NCBI GenBank assembly: GCA_016987375.1
Contig: PJRA01000323.1
Location: forward strand, 1,456,187-1,483,386
Direction: 5' to 3'
DNA: 27,200 nucleotides
From: Brachionus koreanus
Taxonomy: Eukaryota; Rotifera; Eurotatoria; Ploima; Brachionidae
Below, one piece after another: positions 11,201 through 20,000 of this stretch (positions are counted from its first letter, which is position 1; the number at the start of each line of letters is the position of its first letter). Below the pieces are notes generated by a model. It was not told where the DNA came from. It saw only the letters and a program-made list of their open reading frames with translations, and made no database searches. The translations under genes and the position numbers were made by a program.

Positions 11201-13430
11201 AAAAATCAGGAGGATGAAGCCTCATTTGGTCGAATATTTCTTGGTTTAGTTTCATTCCTAGTCCTTTTTCTATTGAAACTGTCAGAAAAAATTCTCTTTC
11301 TTCACATTTCTCAAATAGATGAAACATTTTTATATGGTTTAAAAATCTATGTATTTGAAAGCCTTGATCCAAAAATATTTCAATGAAAGCTTCTCTATTT
11401 TTGATCAACAAAGCCTTTTCAAACATCAATTTATCAACATCTAATTTTTGTGAGCTTTCTCTTTCAAATATTTCATTTAGTGCTATCTCTGGTCTATTCC
11501 AGTCAAGTATGATAGGTATTAAATTTTTCTTTAGTATTTCCTTGGACTTTTCATTATTTGATTGACCTTAAAGTTAGAAATATTTTAATTTTTTTTGATA
11601 TATTATAGATTTTTAAATTATTTAGAGAATAGAAAATAGAAATTTTTATAAAATCTAAAGCATATTTTTCAATCAAAAAGGGCTAAATAATTTTATTTAA
11701 GAGTTTGGAATTCTTATTCAACTAAAAAATGCCATCAAATTCTAAAATACTGAAAACTTAAAAAGACTTTCATCTGTGAAAGAGATATCGAATTATGAAT
11801 TTAGCATAGCAACTTGGAATCCTTTACAAAAAAATACATTAAAAGGCATTTTAGTCCAAAATGGGGGATGTGCATTTTTCAGCTATCCTACATTTTACAT
11901 TACGAAATCAGAAAAAAAAGAAAAAATATCAAATAAAATTTTTGAATAATTGAAATAACCAACACCAAGATTTGAAATTAAAAAAATTCTGATTCCAACT
12001 CTTTCTGCCACACTATATAAAATTATTCGAGAAAAAATTCTAAACCGGTATTAAAAAAGTTTATTAAAAAATAAACATAAATATATTCAAATGATTACTT
12101 TGCAGTAAGGACAAGATAATGTACTTGTCAATTTCATCTAGTTCACAATTGATACTTAACGAATCAATTATGGAAATCAAATTTCTGCAATCCTGGAAAA
12201 AAAATTAATTTAAATTTTTCTGTTTTAAATTTTTATATGATAAAATCATTTAACTTGTGTCTTTAAATTTTTTAGTATTTGAAGCAAATTATCTTTGATT
12301 TTGTTGCGTGTTGAGTCATCTTTGGATTCGTTTGGAAATTTTTCAATAATACGCATTGTTATAGCAGTTCTTAGATGATTATCTGAAAAATTATCAAATC
12401 TATCTGCAAAATCTTCATAAGCACTGCTGATTAAGTCAGGAGCATGTCCAGTTCCTTTGAAAACCAATATTGGAGAATACTGATATATTTTAGTCAAAAC
12501 TAAACTAATGCTTCCTACTCCACCACCAATAAGGAGAGAAACAATTGGAATTTTTTCACTCGAAATTTCACTTATTAATCTGTCTTCTTTGATATTTGCT
12601 AGCGATTTTTTACTATTTATATTTAAAAAAGAATATTGAAGCCGTTTTTCCAATGCCACTCGAAATTTAAGAAGTCTTAAATGTATGTTTTCATCATCTA
12701 CGAGGACAAAATGTGTATGATCTGGATTCAAATAAAAACCCGAATGCGAATTTTCATCAATTTTATAACTGATTATTTTCTTTTTGATATATTTTTTGTT
12801 AAAATAGAAAAATAAATTACAAAAAGCTTACTTGTTTACCATCCAGAAGTTGGGCATTTTTAAGTTCAGAAGTCGATAGGATTCCTATTAAGATAGCTTT
12901 ATCAGCTTGGCTATCTTTTAAAGAATTAGAATTCGAGCATGGGTCACTTCTACACGCAAGACTCTCTTCTCTGAATGCATCTCCGATTATTTTAGAAATA
13001 CCTGTGTTATATCCATTTGTGATATACACAACATCAGATGTATAAGCAATCTTGAATTTAAATTGAATAAAGGTTAATTAATTAAACAAAACTTAAATCA
13101 AACTTTAATTATTCCTCTTTTAAATTTGTTCAGTTGTTTTTGATTTTTCCATGGCTTAAAGTGACTAAGACCTGTAATGACAGGGATTATAATTTTTGGA
13201 TTTTTTTTTATCCATTCATTTGCTAAATATTTTGCCAATAAGTCAATATCAAAATCAAATGGTACCCTAACATACTCGCTCTTAAAATAGAGAATTAAAA
13301 TTGAAATAAGAAAAAACAGTGCTTTTTTAAGTACTGGCTTGGTGAAGCGCTGATGATCATCATCAAAAACTATTTGACCATGACGAAACAAATTCTCGTA
13401 TGAATCTTCAGATTTTTGTAAAGCTTCCAT
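352..13430 (-). CDS. TRPM2-like cation channel with C-terminal NUDT9-H domain (26 exons, 1602 aa)
   Basis: Membrane cation channel of the TRPM family, expected to be gated by ADP-ribose and calcium. Exons in transcript order: 13430-13335, 13280-13104, 13050-12832, 12779-12255, 12192-12099, 11566-10894, 10849-10597, 10549-10456, 8985-8894, 8842-8735, 8684-8638, 8582-8486, 8435-8330, 8273-8100, 8047-7925, 7875-7822, 7775-7725, 7678-7533, 3663-3535, 2668-2415, 2356-2003, 1950-1612, 1105-895, 845-633, 585-508, 453-352. All junctions are GT..AG and in phase (4809 nt). Seen: TRPM N-terminal homology region (about residues 40-340, with YNTG and PDHTHFVLVDD); pre-S1 WSAPVTKFW (about 770); S1-S6 (about 777-1035); pore exons 15-17 with two cysteines in the exon-16 loop; S6 LLTAMF; TRP segment DQI-WMFQRYEIV then LPPPL (about 1040-1065); coiled coil (about 1150-1210); NUDT9-H (about 1230-1602) with NPMGRTG, RGRGALWRWGPNHT, EWKLPGG, YKGYMDDARNTDN and a final LYGNQ segment. 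The pre-homology N terminus is short, so an upstream exon may be missing. The exon 19-20 junction is the least certain. Confidence 0.92.
1106..1611 (-). other. TRPM intron 22 (506 bp)
   Basis: A long intron between the exon ending in GYPL and the exon starting with NPMGRTG. It is AT-rich with many T and A runs. I see no coding segment, repeat or RNA gene in it. Confidence 0.8.
2669..3534 (-). other. TRPM intron 19 (866 bp) with a possible 69-nt cassette exon at 3145-3213
   Basis: Exon 19 ends in phase 0 at a GT donor and exon 20 starts in phase 0, so the two join directly. Within the intron, 3213-3145 on the minus strand is flanked by TTTTTAG and GTAGAT. It is open in phase 0 at both ends (23 codons starting KFYQGPSLSK, rich in Ser and Lys), so it could be spliced in without breaking the frame. 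A strong pyrimidine-rich acceptor (TTTTTTCTCAG) also lies upstream near 3265. Another open stretch at 2889-3092 on the same strand has no match I recognise. Confidence 0.4.
3872..5626 (+). pseudogene. LINE ORF2, N-terminal part: endonuclease end plus RT motifs before the active site
   Basis: The frame is open from just after the stop at 3869-3871. The first ATG is at 4166, but recognisable endonuclease sequence (EQIWLQLNLG, then IGCIYRTP and GDFNHP) lies upstream in the same frame, so 4166 is not the native start. RT blocks are visible in order: STGIDQIHPYPLKE, LSPIYKKG.., NYRPISLTSIPCKIIEKI, QHGFVPNKSCETNLLE, DLIFLDFSKAFD and GVPQGSVLGPLLFIIFI. After the last of these the frame leaves homology and stops at 5654-5656. 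The break lies at about 5627, where the sequence jumps to a later part of the ORF in another frame. Confidence 0.88.
5628..6380 (+). pseudogene. LINE ORF2, C-terminal part after the deletion
   Basis: This resumes in a different frame with PKCKVMHITKS, which normally lies some 60-70 codons beyond the point where the first part breaks off. It continues with the usual LINE C-terminal region (ERDLGVQITNNLKWNEQ, SVLGSLKRAFKTW, LYCSFVRPHLEYASSVWNP, RVQRRATKLV, IVPLWNHLPASV) to the TAG at 6378-6380. The missing piece includes the catalytic YADD/FADD box, so the RT is dead. The stop codon lies in the first 3'-end hairpin. Confidence 0.87.
6379..6443 (+). repeat. LINE 3' end: two tandem hairpins followed by (TAT)4
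   Basis: Hairpin 1 pairs 6379-6385 (AGTGAGG) with 6391-6397 (CCTCACT) around a 5-nt loop. Hairpin 2 pairs 6400-6405 (CAGGAA) with 6412-6417 (TTCCTG). The trinucleotide run TAT x4 occupies 6432-6443. In stringent LINEs such as UnaL2, a 3' stem-loop plus a short tandem repeat tail is recognised by the element's own reverse transcriptase. The same role here is an inference. Confidence 0.7.
6698..6910 (+). pseudogene. Possible decayed reading frame with a hydrophobic segment
   Basis: One frame reads through 6698-6910 with a single internal stop (TAA at 6818-6820). The first part encodes a hydrophobic stretch (about TYTFILIFVLVTIWVYY) followed by basic residues (KGRRKK). The second part reads SALERNSMGPIIQKLF. 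There is no ATG at the front. This could be a relic of a signal-anchor protein or chance. I recognise no family. Confidence 0.2.
6889..6914. repeat. 13-bp perfect tandem duplication
   Basis: CCAAACTGATATC occurs twice back to back at 6889-6901 and 6902-6914 inside TRPM intron 18. This looks like a local replication-slippage duplication. Confidence 0.9.
8986..10455 (-). other. TRPM intron 8 (1470 bp)
   Basis: This intron lies between exon 8 (hydrophobic pre-S1 region, ending SVDNL) and exon 9 (acidic linker ENQEDQFEQDDQDEEK). It is mostly AT-rich with long A and T runs. The only coding-like stretch is the decayed frame at 9664-9909, described separately. Confidence 0.75.
9664..9909 (-). pseudogene. 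Decayed reading frame, possibly a zinc-finger or transposase relic
   Basis: On the minus strand one frame stays coding-like across about 80 codons with a few in-frame stops. It reads LPEKETKSE, stop, then KLDLDKTKEVGNCLLCEKD followed by VPYKNNKYYDF, stop, then a Ser/Glu-rich tail. The C-x2-C followed by Asn/Lys/Tyr-rich sequence resembles the front of a BED-type zinc finger of hAT-like transposases, but the later His/Cys residues are not convincing. It lies in TRPM intron 8 in the same orientation as the gene. Confidence 0.25.
11567..12098 (-). other. TRPM intron 5 (532 bp)
   Basis: AT-rich intron between exon 5 (ending YIILSLLQ) and exon 6 (starting QSNNEKSKEIL). I see no coding, RNA or repeat feature inside. 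Confidence 0.75.
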
Positions 13431-13998
13431 AGAAAAGTGTTTTTAAAAATAAAAATAGTTAAATAAATATTGAATAAGAAATGTTTTTAATCTTAATTTG
13501 AATTATTGCTTTCAAAACAAATCAATGTTAAAAGCTATTTAAATTTATTTTATTGATATTTAGATTTGATGCAAATTAAGAAAAAGAGAAATTTTAAGTC
13601 AAAATTATTTATTTAGAAAAATTCCATCTTTATAGTAAAATTAAATATTTCTTAAGTGGACAATAGTTTTTAAGAAATTTATATGATAAGATATTAAATA
13701 ATACTTTTTCAAGATATCCGTTTTTCCAAACCCTTTTACCTATATATTTTTATTCAAATTCTGAAACTAGACATAATTTTTTTTAATATTTTTTTATTTA
13801 TTTAGTTTAAAAATTTTTACAATATTTCAAAAAGAGCCCATAAATTTTGATTCCTTTGAAGATGAAGATACTGTAGAACTTAAGCATTGCGCGATCCTAA
13901 TTTATTTTTATCAAATTTTATGTTTAATTATAATTAAGTCAAACAACGCACAATATTTATTCAAACCAAAGATTAATTTTTAATAAAATTTAATAAAA
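13431..13998. other. Intergenic between the TRPM start and the lectin gene 3' end
   Basis: About 570 bp of AT-rich DNA. It should hold the TRPM promoter and 5' UTR and the lectin gene 3' UTR. I found no convincing extra N-terminal TRPM exon here, although the short N terminus of the rebuilt protein would allow one. Confidence 0.5.
13956..13961 (-). terminator. Polyadenylation signal AATAAA of the lectin gene
   Basis: TTTATT on the plus strand reads AATAAA on the minus strand, about 38 bp past the stop codon of the C-type lectin gene. Confidence 0.5.
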
Positions 13999-14972
13999 TC
14001 AGTTTCTAAATTCTTGACAAATAGCTGTTGAATTGAGAAATTCATTAGCATCATCTAATTCACCTAAATCGCTTTTTATTAAAACATTTTGTTCAAGAAT
14101 TGAATAATTGTTCAAATTGTTCGGTTCATTATGTCTAAAACCGTAAACTCTTGATTCATCTGGCCATAAAAATGTTTCTCCTACGTAATAAATTTTTGAA
14201 TCAACCCAGGCCCATTTTGAAAAAATATATAGTTGGGTAAGTGTTTTTGGAGTCCACAAAAAAGCACCTAAATTCGAACAATACAATTTAGCTGATTCAA
14301 AATTCACCTTTTTTTTGCTCATATGATAGCAGTTAAATGAAAAGTTTCCGTAAGTATCAAAATCATTCTTGCATTGTTTGCAAGAATCATTCTCATTTAC
14401 CCTAAAATATCCTTGATCACATTTATAATCAATGAATTTCTTTGAACAGCTACCGATAAATTATTTAAACTAATCAGGTATTTTAAGATTTAAAATATAA
14501 TTACTTAGAACCGAAAAATCCAATTGAACAGTAGCATTTAAATCCATCTAATTCATTAATACAAGTTCCATTGTTCAAACAAGGTGAGCTTGAACAATAA
14601 CTAGAGAAAAAATTAAAAATTTTAATCTCATTAGGTTACAAAAAATATTACTCTAAGGCAAAATATTTTCTGTAAATAAAACCGATTGAAATAGTTTTTT
14701 AATGCTTTAGTCCAAATTCTGTGTGAAGGCTACATGTTTTATTTTTATACAAAGCAAAAGAATTCGTTCTTTATGCAACTCGTCAAGCAAAATGTTTTTG
14801 TCATTTTGATCGGTTGAAAGTTTGGCACATGACTGAAATTTGGAAATGGAACATCTTTATATAAAATTTTGAAAAAAGCATTAACTTGTAAATTATGTCC
14901 ATATCCTTGAAAAGCAATATGTGAAAGTACCAAAAAAATACTAAGCTTAAAACTTTGTTTTTTGTTAAACAT
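13999..14972 (-). CDS. Secreted EGF-like / C-type lectin domain protein
   Basis: The first exon starts at ATG 14972 and encodes a signal peptide (basic MFNKK, then a hydrophobic core LSIFLVLSHIAF), followed by a Cys-containing segment (FCLTSCIKNEFFC). The EGF exon at 14600-14505 is clear: SSSPCLNNGTCINELDGF, then KCYCSIGFFGS. Its sixth cysteine comes from the next exon (joined codons GSNCS). The last exon, 14449-13999, carries a short Cys-rich link and a C-type lectin domain (FNCYHM, FESAKLYCSNLGA, HNEPNN, TAICQEF). The EPN triplet is the calcium- and mannose-type signature. The usual inner cysteine pair (near ENC and WxDxxC) is absent, which leaves the outer bridge and the extra N-terminal cysteine. 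The path from exon 1 to the EGF exon is unresolved: exon 1 hits a stop at 14745-14747, and the sequence just beyond reads PAN/Apple-like in the +1 frame (FALYKNKTCSL). A frameshift, an assembly error or a missed small exon is possible. Secretion and glycan binding are family inferences. Confidence 0.75.
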
Positions 14973-15598
14973 TTTGTTAAAAATAATTTTTTAATTTCCT
15001 CTTTTATTTAAAAATAAAATTGCTTTTTTTATTACTTAAACTAAAATTTTATTTTAGAATCTTAAATAAATTCTTTTAATAAAACAAATTAGTTTTCCTG
15101 AATTTTGATATTAAATTTTTTGTTTTTCAAATTTCCGGTTTAATTTTTATTTAAAAACATTTTGTTAACAAACCAAAATTTTTTTCGATTCAACATATCT
15201 GGATTAATATCTAAGTTTTTTGAAATTTAGTCTAGTTTTCTTTTTAATAGCACCTCTCTAAGACCTTCTTTTTTTCAAATCGATCAAAAATGCATTCCGA
15301 AAATAAATTATCCACTAATAACTCATCCATATTTCTATCTAAAATATATTTTGAAAAACTTTTCTTATTGTTAAGCATTCCATGAATAAATTCTTGAATA
15401 AATGACTTTTGAAGCATTTTTGAATAAAAAAAATGATTTATTTATTAATTAAAGTTTCAAGTTTTTGGTTTTTTAAAAACCGATAGTCAAGAGCTATATT
15501 GATTTATTTTTTTGTCTTTTTTATAAAATTAAATAAATAAAGTTAATTAAAAAACCAACTTGCCAGCTTAAAAAAAAGGTTGCGTTTGTTAAATTTAA
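14973..15598. other. Upstream of the lectin gene; AT-rich with one small open frame
   Basis: This should contain the lectin gene promoter (minus strand). Apart from the 57-codon open frame at 15244-15417, I see no gene or repeat. Confidence 0.5.
15244..15417 (-). CDS. Hypothetical 57-aa open frame
   Basis: An ATG at 15417 opens a frame to a TAA at 15244. The product starts MLQKSFIQEFIHGML and is rich in Phe, Lys, Asp and Glu, with balanced charge and less low-complexity sequence than the surrounding DNA would give. No family is recognised and there is no obvious signal peptide. It might be a small gene, an exon of an unseen gene or chance. The following sequence on the minus strand gives no continuing exon that I could find. 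Confidence 0.2.
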   Translation of the reverse strand: MLQKSFIQEFIHGMLNNKKSFSKYILDRNMDELLVDNLFSECIFDRFEKKKVLERCY

Positions 15599-16095
15599 AT
15601 GCTCATTGAAAATTTTTTTCCTCATTTTGTTAGCTTTAAAACCAGTGATTACTTCCATTATGGTTTTGATAATTTTTCTTTGGGTCTTCTTTTGATCTAT
15701 TTTGAAAATAGATCTCAGATAGTAAGAATTGGCAGTGAAATGTCTAAACCTGTAAAATTAAAATTAGGTGTTGCGCAAGGATCTTTTTTGGATCCACTGC
15801 TTTTTCTTATTTTCGTTAATGATCTTCGTTTTTTAGTTAAAAATTCAAGTATCAAAATGTTTGCAGATGATACAACAATAAGTATCCCTGATAAAGATCT
15901 TGAGACAGCCTTGATAAAATTAGATATTATAACGAAAAGTTTAAATGAATGGTGCAAGCACGTCCAATTGAAATTTTTGGGGTTTTTTAAGTCAGAAAGT
16001 ATACGAGGGAGGTTGGCAAGCCTCAACAGAGCAACAGCTGATTAACTGCATTAAATTAAAGTTGAAGGAATTTGACTTAAATTTTGTGAAATCCC

Positions 16096-16170
16096 NNNNN
16101 NNNNNNNNNNNNNNNNNNNNNNNNNNNNNNNNNNNNNNNNNNNNNNNNNNNNNNNNNNNNNNNNNNNNNN
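16096..16170. other. Assembly gap (75 N)
   Basis: A run of 75 undetermined bases inside the second LINE fragment. Repeats of this kind are a common cause of such gaps. Confidence 0.99.
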
Positions 16171-16305
16171 ATTTTTATTTTTTGAGATATTCGCTTTTAA
16201 TTTTTGTCCATTTACTTATGCATTACCCGTTAGTAAATGTAAAGAGTTTAAATAATTTCTAAATGAAACTTGATAATTGGATGGCGAAACAAAAAAGCGA
16301 CTGCT

Positions 16306-16366
16306 ATAGCTCTTTAGAGCTATGCTTAGATAACCTCTAAGCTGCAGTTCATACTACTACTACTAC
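16306..16366 (+). repeat. 3' end of second LINE: two tandem hairpins plus (TAC)5
   Basis: Hairpin 1 pairs 16306-16313 (ATAGCTCT) with 16316-16323 (AGAGCTAT) around a 2-nt loop. Hairpin 2 pairs 16324-16330 (GCTTAGA) with 16336-16342 (TCTAAGC) around a 5-nt loop and contains the likely ORF stop TAA (16338-16340). TAC x5 follows at 16352-16366. The layout matches the 3' end of the intronic LINE although the primary sequence differs. Confidence 0.75.
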
Positions 16367-16953
16367 CAATAGTTCATTTTAAATTCGAAGATTTATCTTT
16401 AAATCAATGAATTTATAATAAATTAAATATATTACTTAAAGATATTTAATAATAAACTAAATAATAGTGTCAATATTACAATTTTTATTGAAAAAATAAT
16501 ATAGTTAAGCTATACAGTTTTTTTTTAATTTGAATTTATTTAATTATTAAAATAAACGTTACAAATTTTTTTTTAAAAATGGAAAATATTTTACAATTAG
16601 AAAAATATAGAAAAAAAGCTGATATTTTTTGACAAATTAGAATAAATACAAAAAAGATTTGGTCAAATTTTAAAGAAATTATCAGCTAAAAATAGATTTA
16701 AAATGCACAAAAAAATGTCAAATCGTAGACTAATTTTATACTGAAATAAATTAGACACATAAGACTAGACAAGAGACACATAAGTGGAATCATAATCGAT
16801 TTTTTCTTGCCTTTTTGAAATTCTTTTGTAGTCTTATATCGAAAAATTAAGCTTCACTCTCTAACAGTAAATGCTGGATCTTTTTTATTTCTAATACAAA
16901 TACATAAAGTCAAAGTTAAAAAAAGTTATAGCTAAAAAAATATATGATAATCA

Positions 16954-17006
16954 ATCTATACGAGTGCACTCATATGATCGCATTAAGTATAGATCGGTTT
17001 TTTTTT
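16954..17006 (+). other. Hairpin with palindromic loop followed by T9
   Basis: ATCTATAC (16954-16961) can pair with GTATAGAT (16987-16994). The loop contains a perfect 10-bp palindrome GAGTGCACTC (16962-16971), and nine T follow at 16998-17006. A T run after a stem could end a pol III transcript, but I see no A or B box that I would trust. Confidence 0.3.
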
Positions 17007-17047
17007 AACTTAGTCCGAATTAATTAGCGACATTTTTGTTTTAATTT

Positions 17048-17053
17048 TTTATT
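17048..17053 (-). terminator. Polyadenylation signal AATAAA of the DOCK gene
   Basis: TTTATT on the plus strand reads AATAAA on the minus strand, about 38 bp downstream of the DOCK stop codon. Confidence 0.5.
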
Positions 17054-17090
17054 CTCGAAATGCGGAAATTTTAGAAATTAAAAAAAAATC

Positions 17091-20000
17091 TTAAAAAAAA
17101 ATAGACCATTTGTCATCAAGCTCTTCTTGAACATTTCTTAAACAATCAATCAAATGCTTATTCAACTCATTCATATGTGCCACATGATCAGTCAAATTTT
17201 CACTCGGATTGGACATATTTTCTTCTATTTCACTCAAAATTCTGTCATGAATGCTCAAGCCACTCTGCAATACACCAAGCTGATTTTTTATGCTCGAATA
17301 GAGCTGATTAAAAAGCTTTCTTCGATTACTAAAATACATTTTATTTGCGAATACATTTTCGTTCAACAATTCTTTGACATATTTTATAAGACCACCATTT
17401 ACTCTAGCATCCAAACATCCTAGTAACCTCATGGTCAATGGCTGCAAGTTGTGAATTAAATTAACATCTGAACTATTATTGTTACTAGCTGTAAATTGAA
17501 CCACAAAAGTTTTCAATTCTTTAGTCTTTTCATTGATATCAGTAATTGCATTGCGTATTGGGTTGAGGTAAATTTTCACAGTCAATTCAACATCTTCAAA
17601 TTGACTTATCTTATCATAACCAGTGTCTTGACTGATCAATACTGATCTTTCTATCCATAAATTTTCGACACTTTCGCTCTCTTTTACTCGCTCAAAATCC
17701 TCAAAATCGTCAATCACCGATCCAGCAAGACTGTCCACACTTTTCAAGTAATAGGGTCTATCAAAATAATAAAAAGACTGATTTTTGCCTCCTTCGTCCA
17801 TTAGACTATTTTTTATTCGTAACAAAATATCATTTTTTTGATCTAATAAATTTTCATCAATTAATTCAATAAACTTTTCCTTATCCATTTTGTTTACAGC
17901 GCATATTTGCAAATAGCACTTGTCATTTGACTCCTTGATCGTTGCATCAGGTTCATGATTATGATTGAGCAATATGACATTGTTCAAATGTGTTAGACCA
18001 TCATTTTGATTATCGCACCATTTTGAATAGCTTAGCTTATTTTTTATCAAATTCTGAATATTCGACAACATTTCATAGCACTTGTGCTTATACAAATAGT
18101 ACTTGTTTTGTACCGAGTCAAATTTGAGGCTTTTGCCAAATAGCCCTACTCGAAAAAAAAGGTGTCCATGATTTTTGGACACGTCTGCTTTTGGATGATA
18201 AGGCGATATTAATTGGTTAAATTTGGACTCGGCACTATTTATCCATGCCAATTTGGAGCTTTTTTCCTCTATTTTCTCATAGTAGCAATTCAATTTATGA
18301 CATATGTCATACTCTTCTTTAACTGTTTTATAATACTCACTCAAATATGAAGAGTCATTGATTAGAAATTTTTCCTGTAATGAATTAATGGCTAATTTTT
18401 TCAATGATTTCAAGTACAATATTTCTTTTAGACTCGATTCGCTCTCCCATTGCAAAAGATCAGCTTGTTCTTTTCTAATTAAGGACATGATTAGGTTATT
18501 TTTTTCTGACTTGTTCAAATAGTACAAATCGTCCAGCAAATAGAGCTTTATTTTGCGTCTACTATCAGACAAAATTGAATGGTGGTCAAATTTGGTGACT
18601 TTTTTAATCAAGCGGTACAAGAGCAAAAATTGCTCTATCACTGAAACTGAATCGGAGTCTTCTTCTTTCAAAAGGTGATAGTCAAATGCCATGTAAATAC
18701 TTTCAATGAGAGCACTCTTTTGATCTAGAAGTTCGATGACTAGTCTCGCATGCGACTTTGTTGCCAATTGACTCAGCTCTATTTGTTCATAGAAATTTTT
18801 TTTTGACTTTTCATGCCTCAAAATGGCATCGATTAAATAAATAAATGCTTTTTCTTTATTTACTAAAATAAGTGATAGAAAACAAAGTAAATTTTTATAA
18901 AATGATTTGATTATATCTGTGCCAATGACAATAGACAAAGGAGCTAGCTCAATTTCATCCAAGTCTATTTTGAGCTTGACACTTTTGAAAAAACAATTGT
19001 TGAACAAGCACTCAATGCTTTTGTGAGCTAAGAATTCGTTTAAATCTTGACTGCTTTTGAGTCGTATGTTCAAACACTTCCAGAACAAACATGCGCTGTC
19101 CAATATTTTGGCTTTGTAGAAAAATTGGTGATAAGTAAAATTTTTTGGTTCCAAAAAACCGAACAACATGCTAAAATAGGCCTTGAATACCATCACTTCT
19201 TGGTCTCCATTTATCTTGTTTATAAGATAGCGAAGTAAATACTTTTGAATATATTTGAAAAATTTAAACAAAATTAGATCAATATTGATGCATAAATTGA
19301 ATTGTGAATTTAAAATACTTTGATTGAATTTAAAATAGCTCTCAATTACGTCAAACAAATCGACTAGTTTTGGATCAAATTTGTCAAAATAGCTGAATTG
19401 ATTGCTGGACATAATAAGATCAATGAGTTCTATGAGAACTAAAAAGTTGTCGACTATGCTCTGGTTTAGGTCATGAGTGCCAAAATTGAAAATTAAATGC
19501 TCCAAAACTGGACCAAAGCATCGCTTAATCAAACACTGCATTAGATGCTGTGAAATTTTTAGTCTTAGCGTTGATTTTAAAAATTCGACTGACGCGTTTA
19601 AAACATGAGGAAATATGTTCTCTCTAAATTGATAATTTTCGCTGAAAATTTTCAAATTAATTAGCTTGTTCTTAAACTCAACATTGATGACTTGATCCAA
19701 TGAGTACAGTTTGACACAGAGAGCAGCCAGTTCGGTTCCATTGAACAGTTCTGGCAAATAGTCCAGAAATTTTGCATTCAAATTTTCGATTAGGAATTCT
19801 TTGCTTAAATTTTTATTTATTCTAATTTGTAATAGATCATTTAGAAAATATTTTAGTTCGAACTGTGAATTGGACATGGTTGAGAGAGTGAGCAAAATTT
19901 TGGTAAAATAGCCAAAATTTTGAAGCAATGAGTGCAAAATGTGAACTATATTAAATTCGAATATATTTTTGACATTAAGCAAAAACCAATTGAGCAAAAG

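Larger units (their letters stand above)
15645..16366 (+). mobile_element. Second LINE fragment (RT palm plus 3' end), decayed and gap-interrupted
   Basis: An RT segment is readable from about 15650: HYGFDNFSLGLL, IVRIGSEMSKPV, then GVAQGSFLDPLLFLIFVNDL and FADDTTISI at about 15860. The canonical GVPQGSxLGPLLF box is altered at three places. The frame stops at 16045. Past the 75-bp run of N, a second in-frame piece reads YPLVNVKSLNNF, stop, MKLDNWMAKQ, KSDCYSSLELCLDNL, stop, which looks like the C terminus of the same kind of ORF. The element ends with two hairpins and (TAC)5. It differs in sequence from the intronic LINE, so it is a different family or subfamily. Confidence 0.82.
16367..17090. 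other. Intergenic between second LINE and DOCK gene 3' end
   Basis: AT-rich sequence. It contains an 11-bp direct repeat AGACACATAAG (16753-16763 and 16774-16784, 21 bp apart) and a hairpin with a palindromic loop at 16954-16994 followed by a T9 run. No coding region is visible. Confidence 0.6.
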
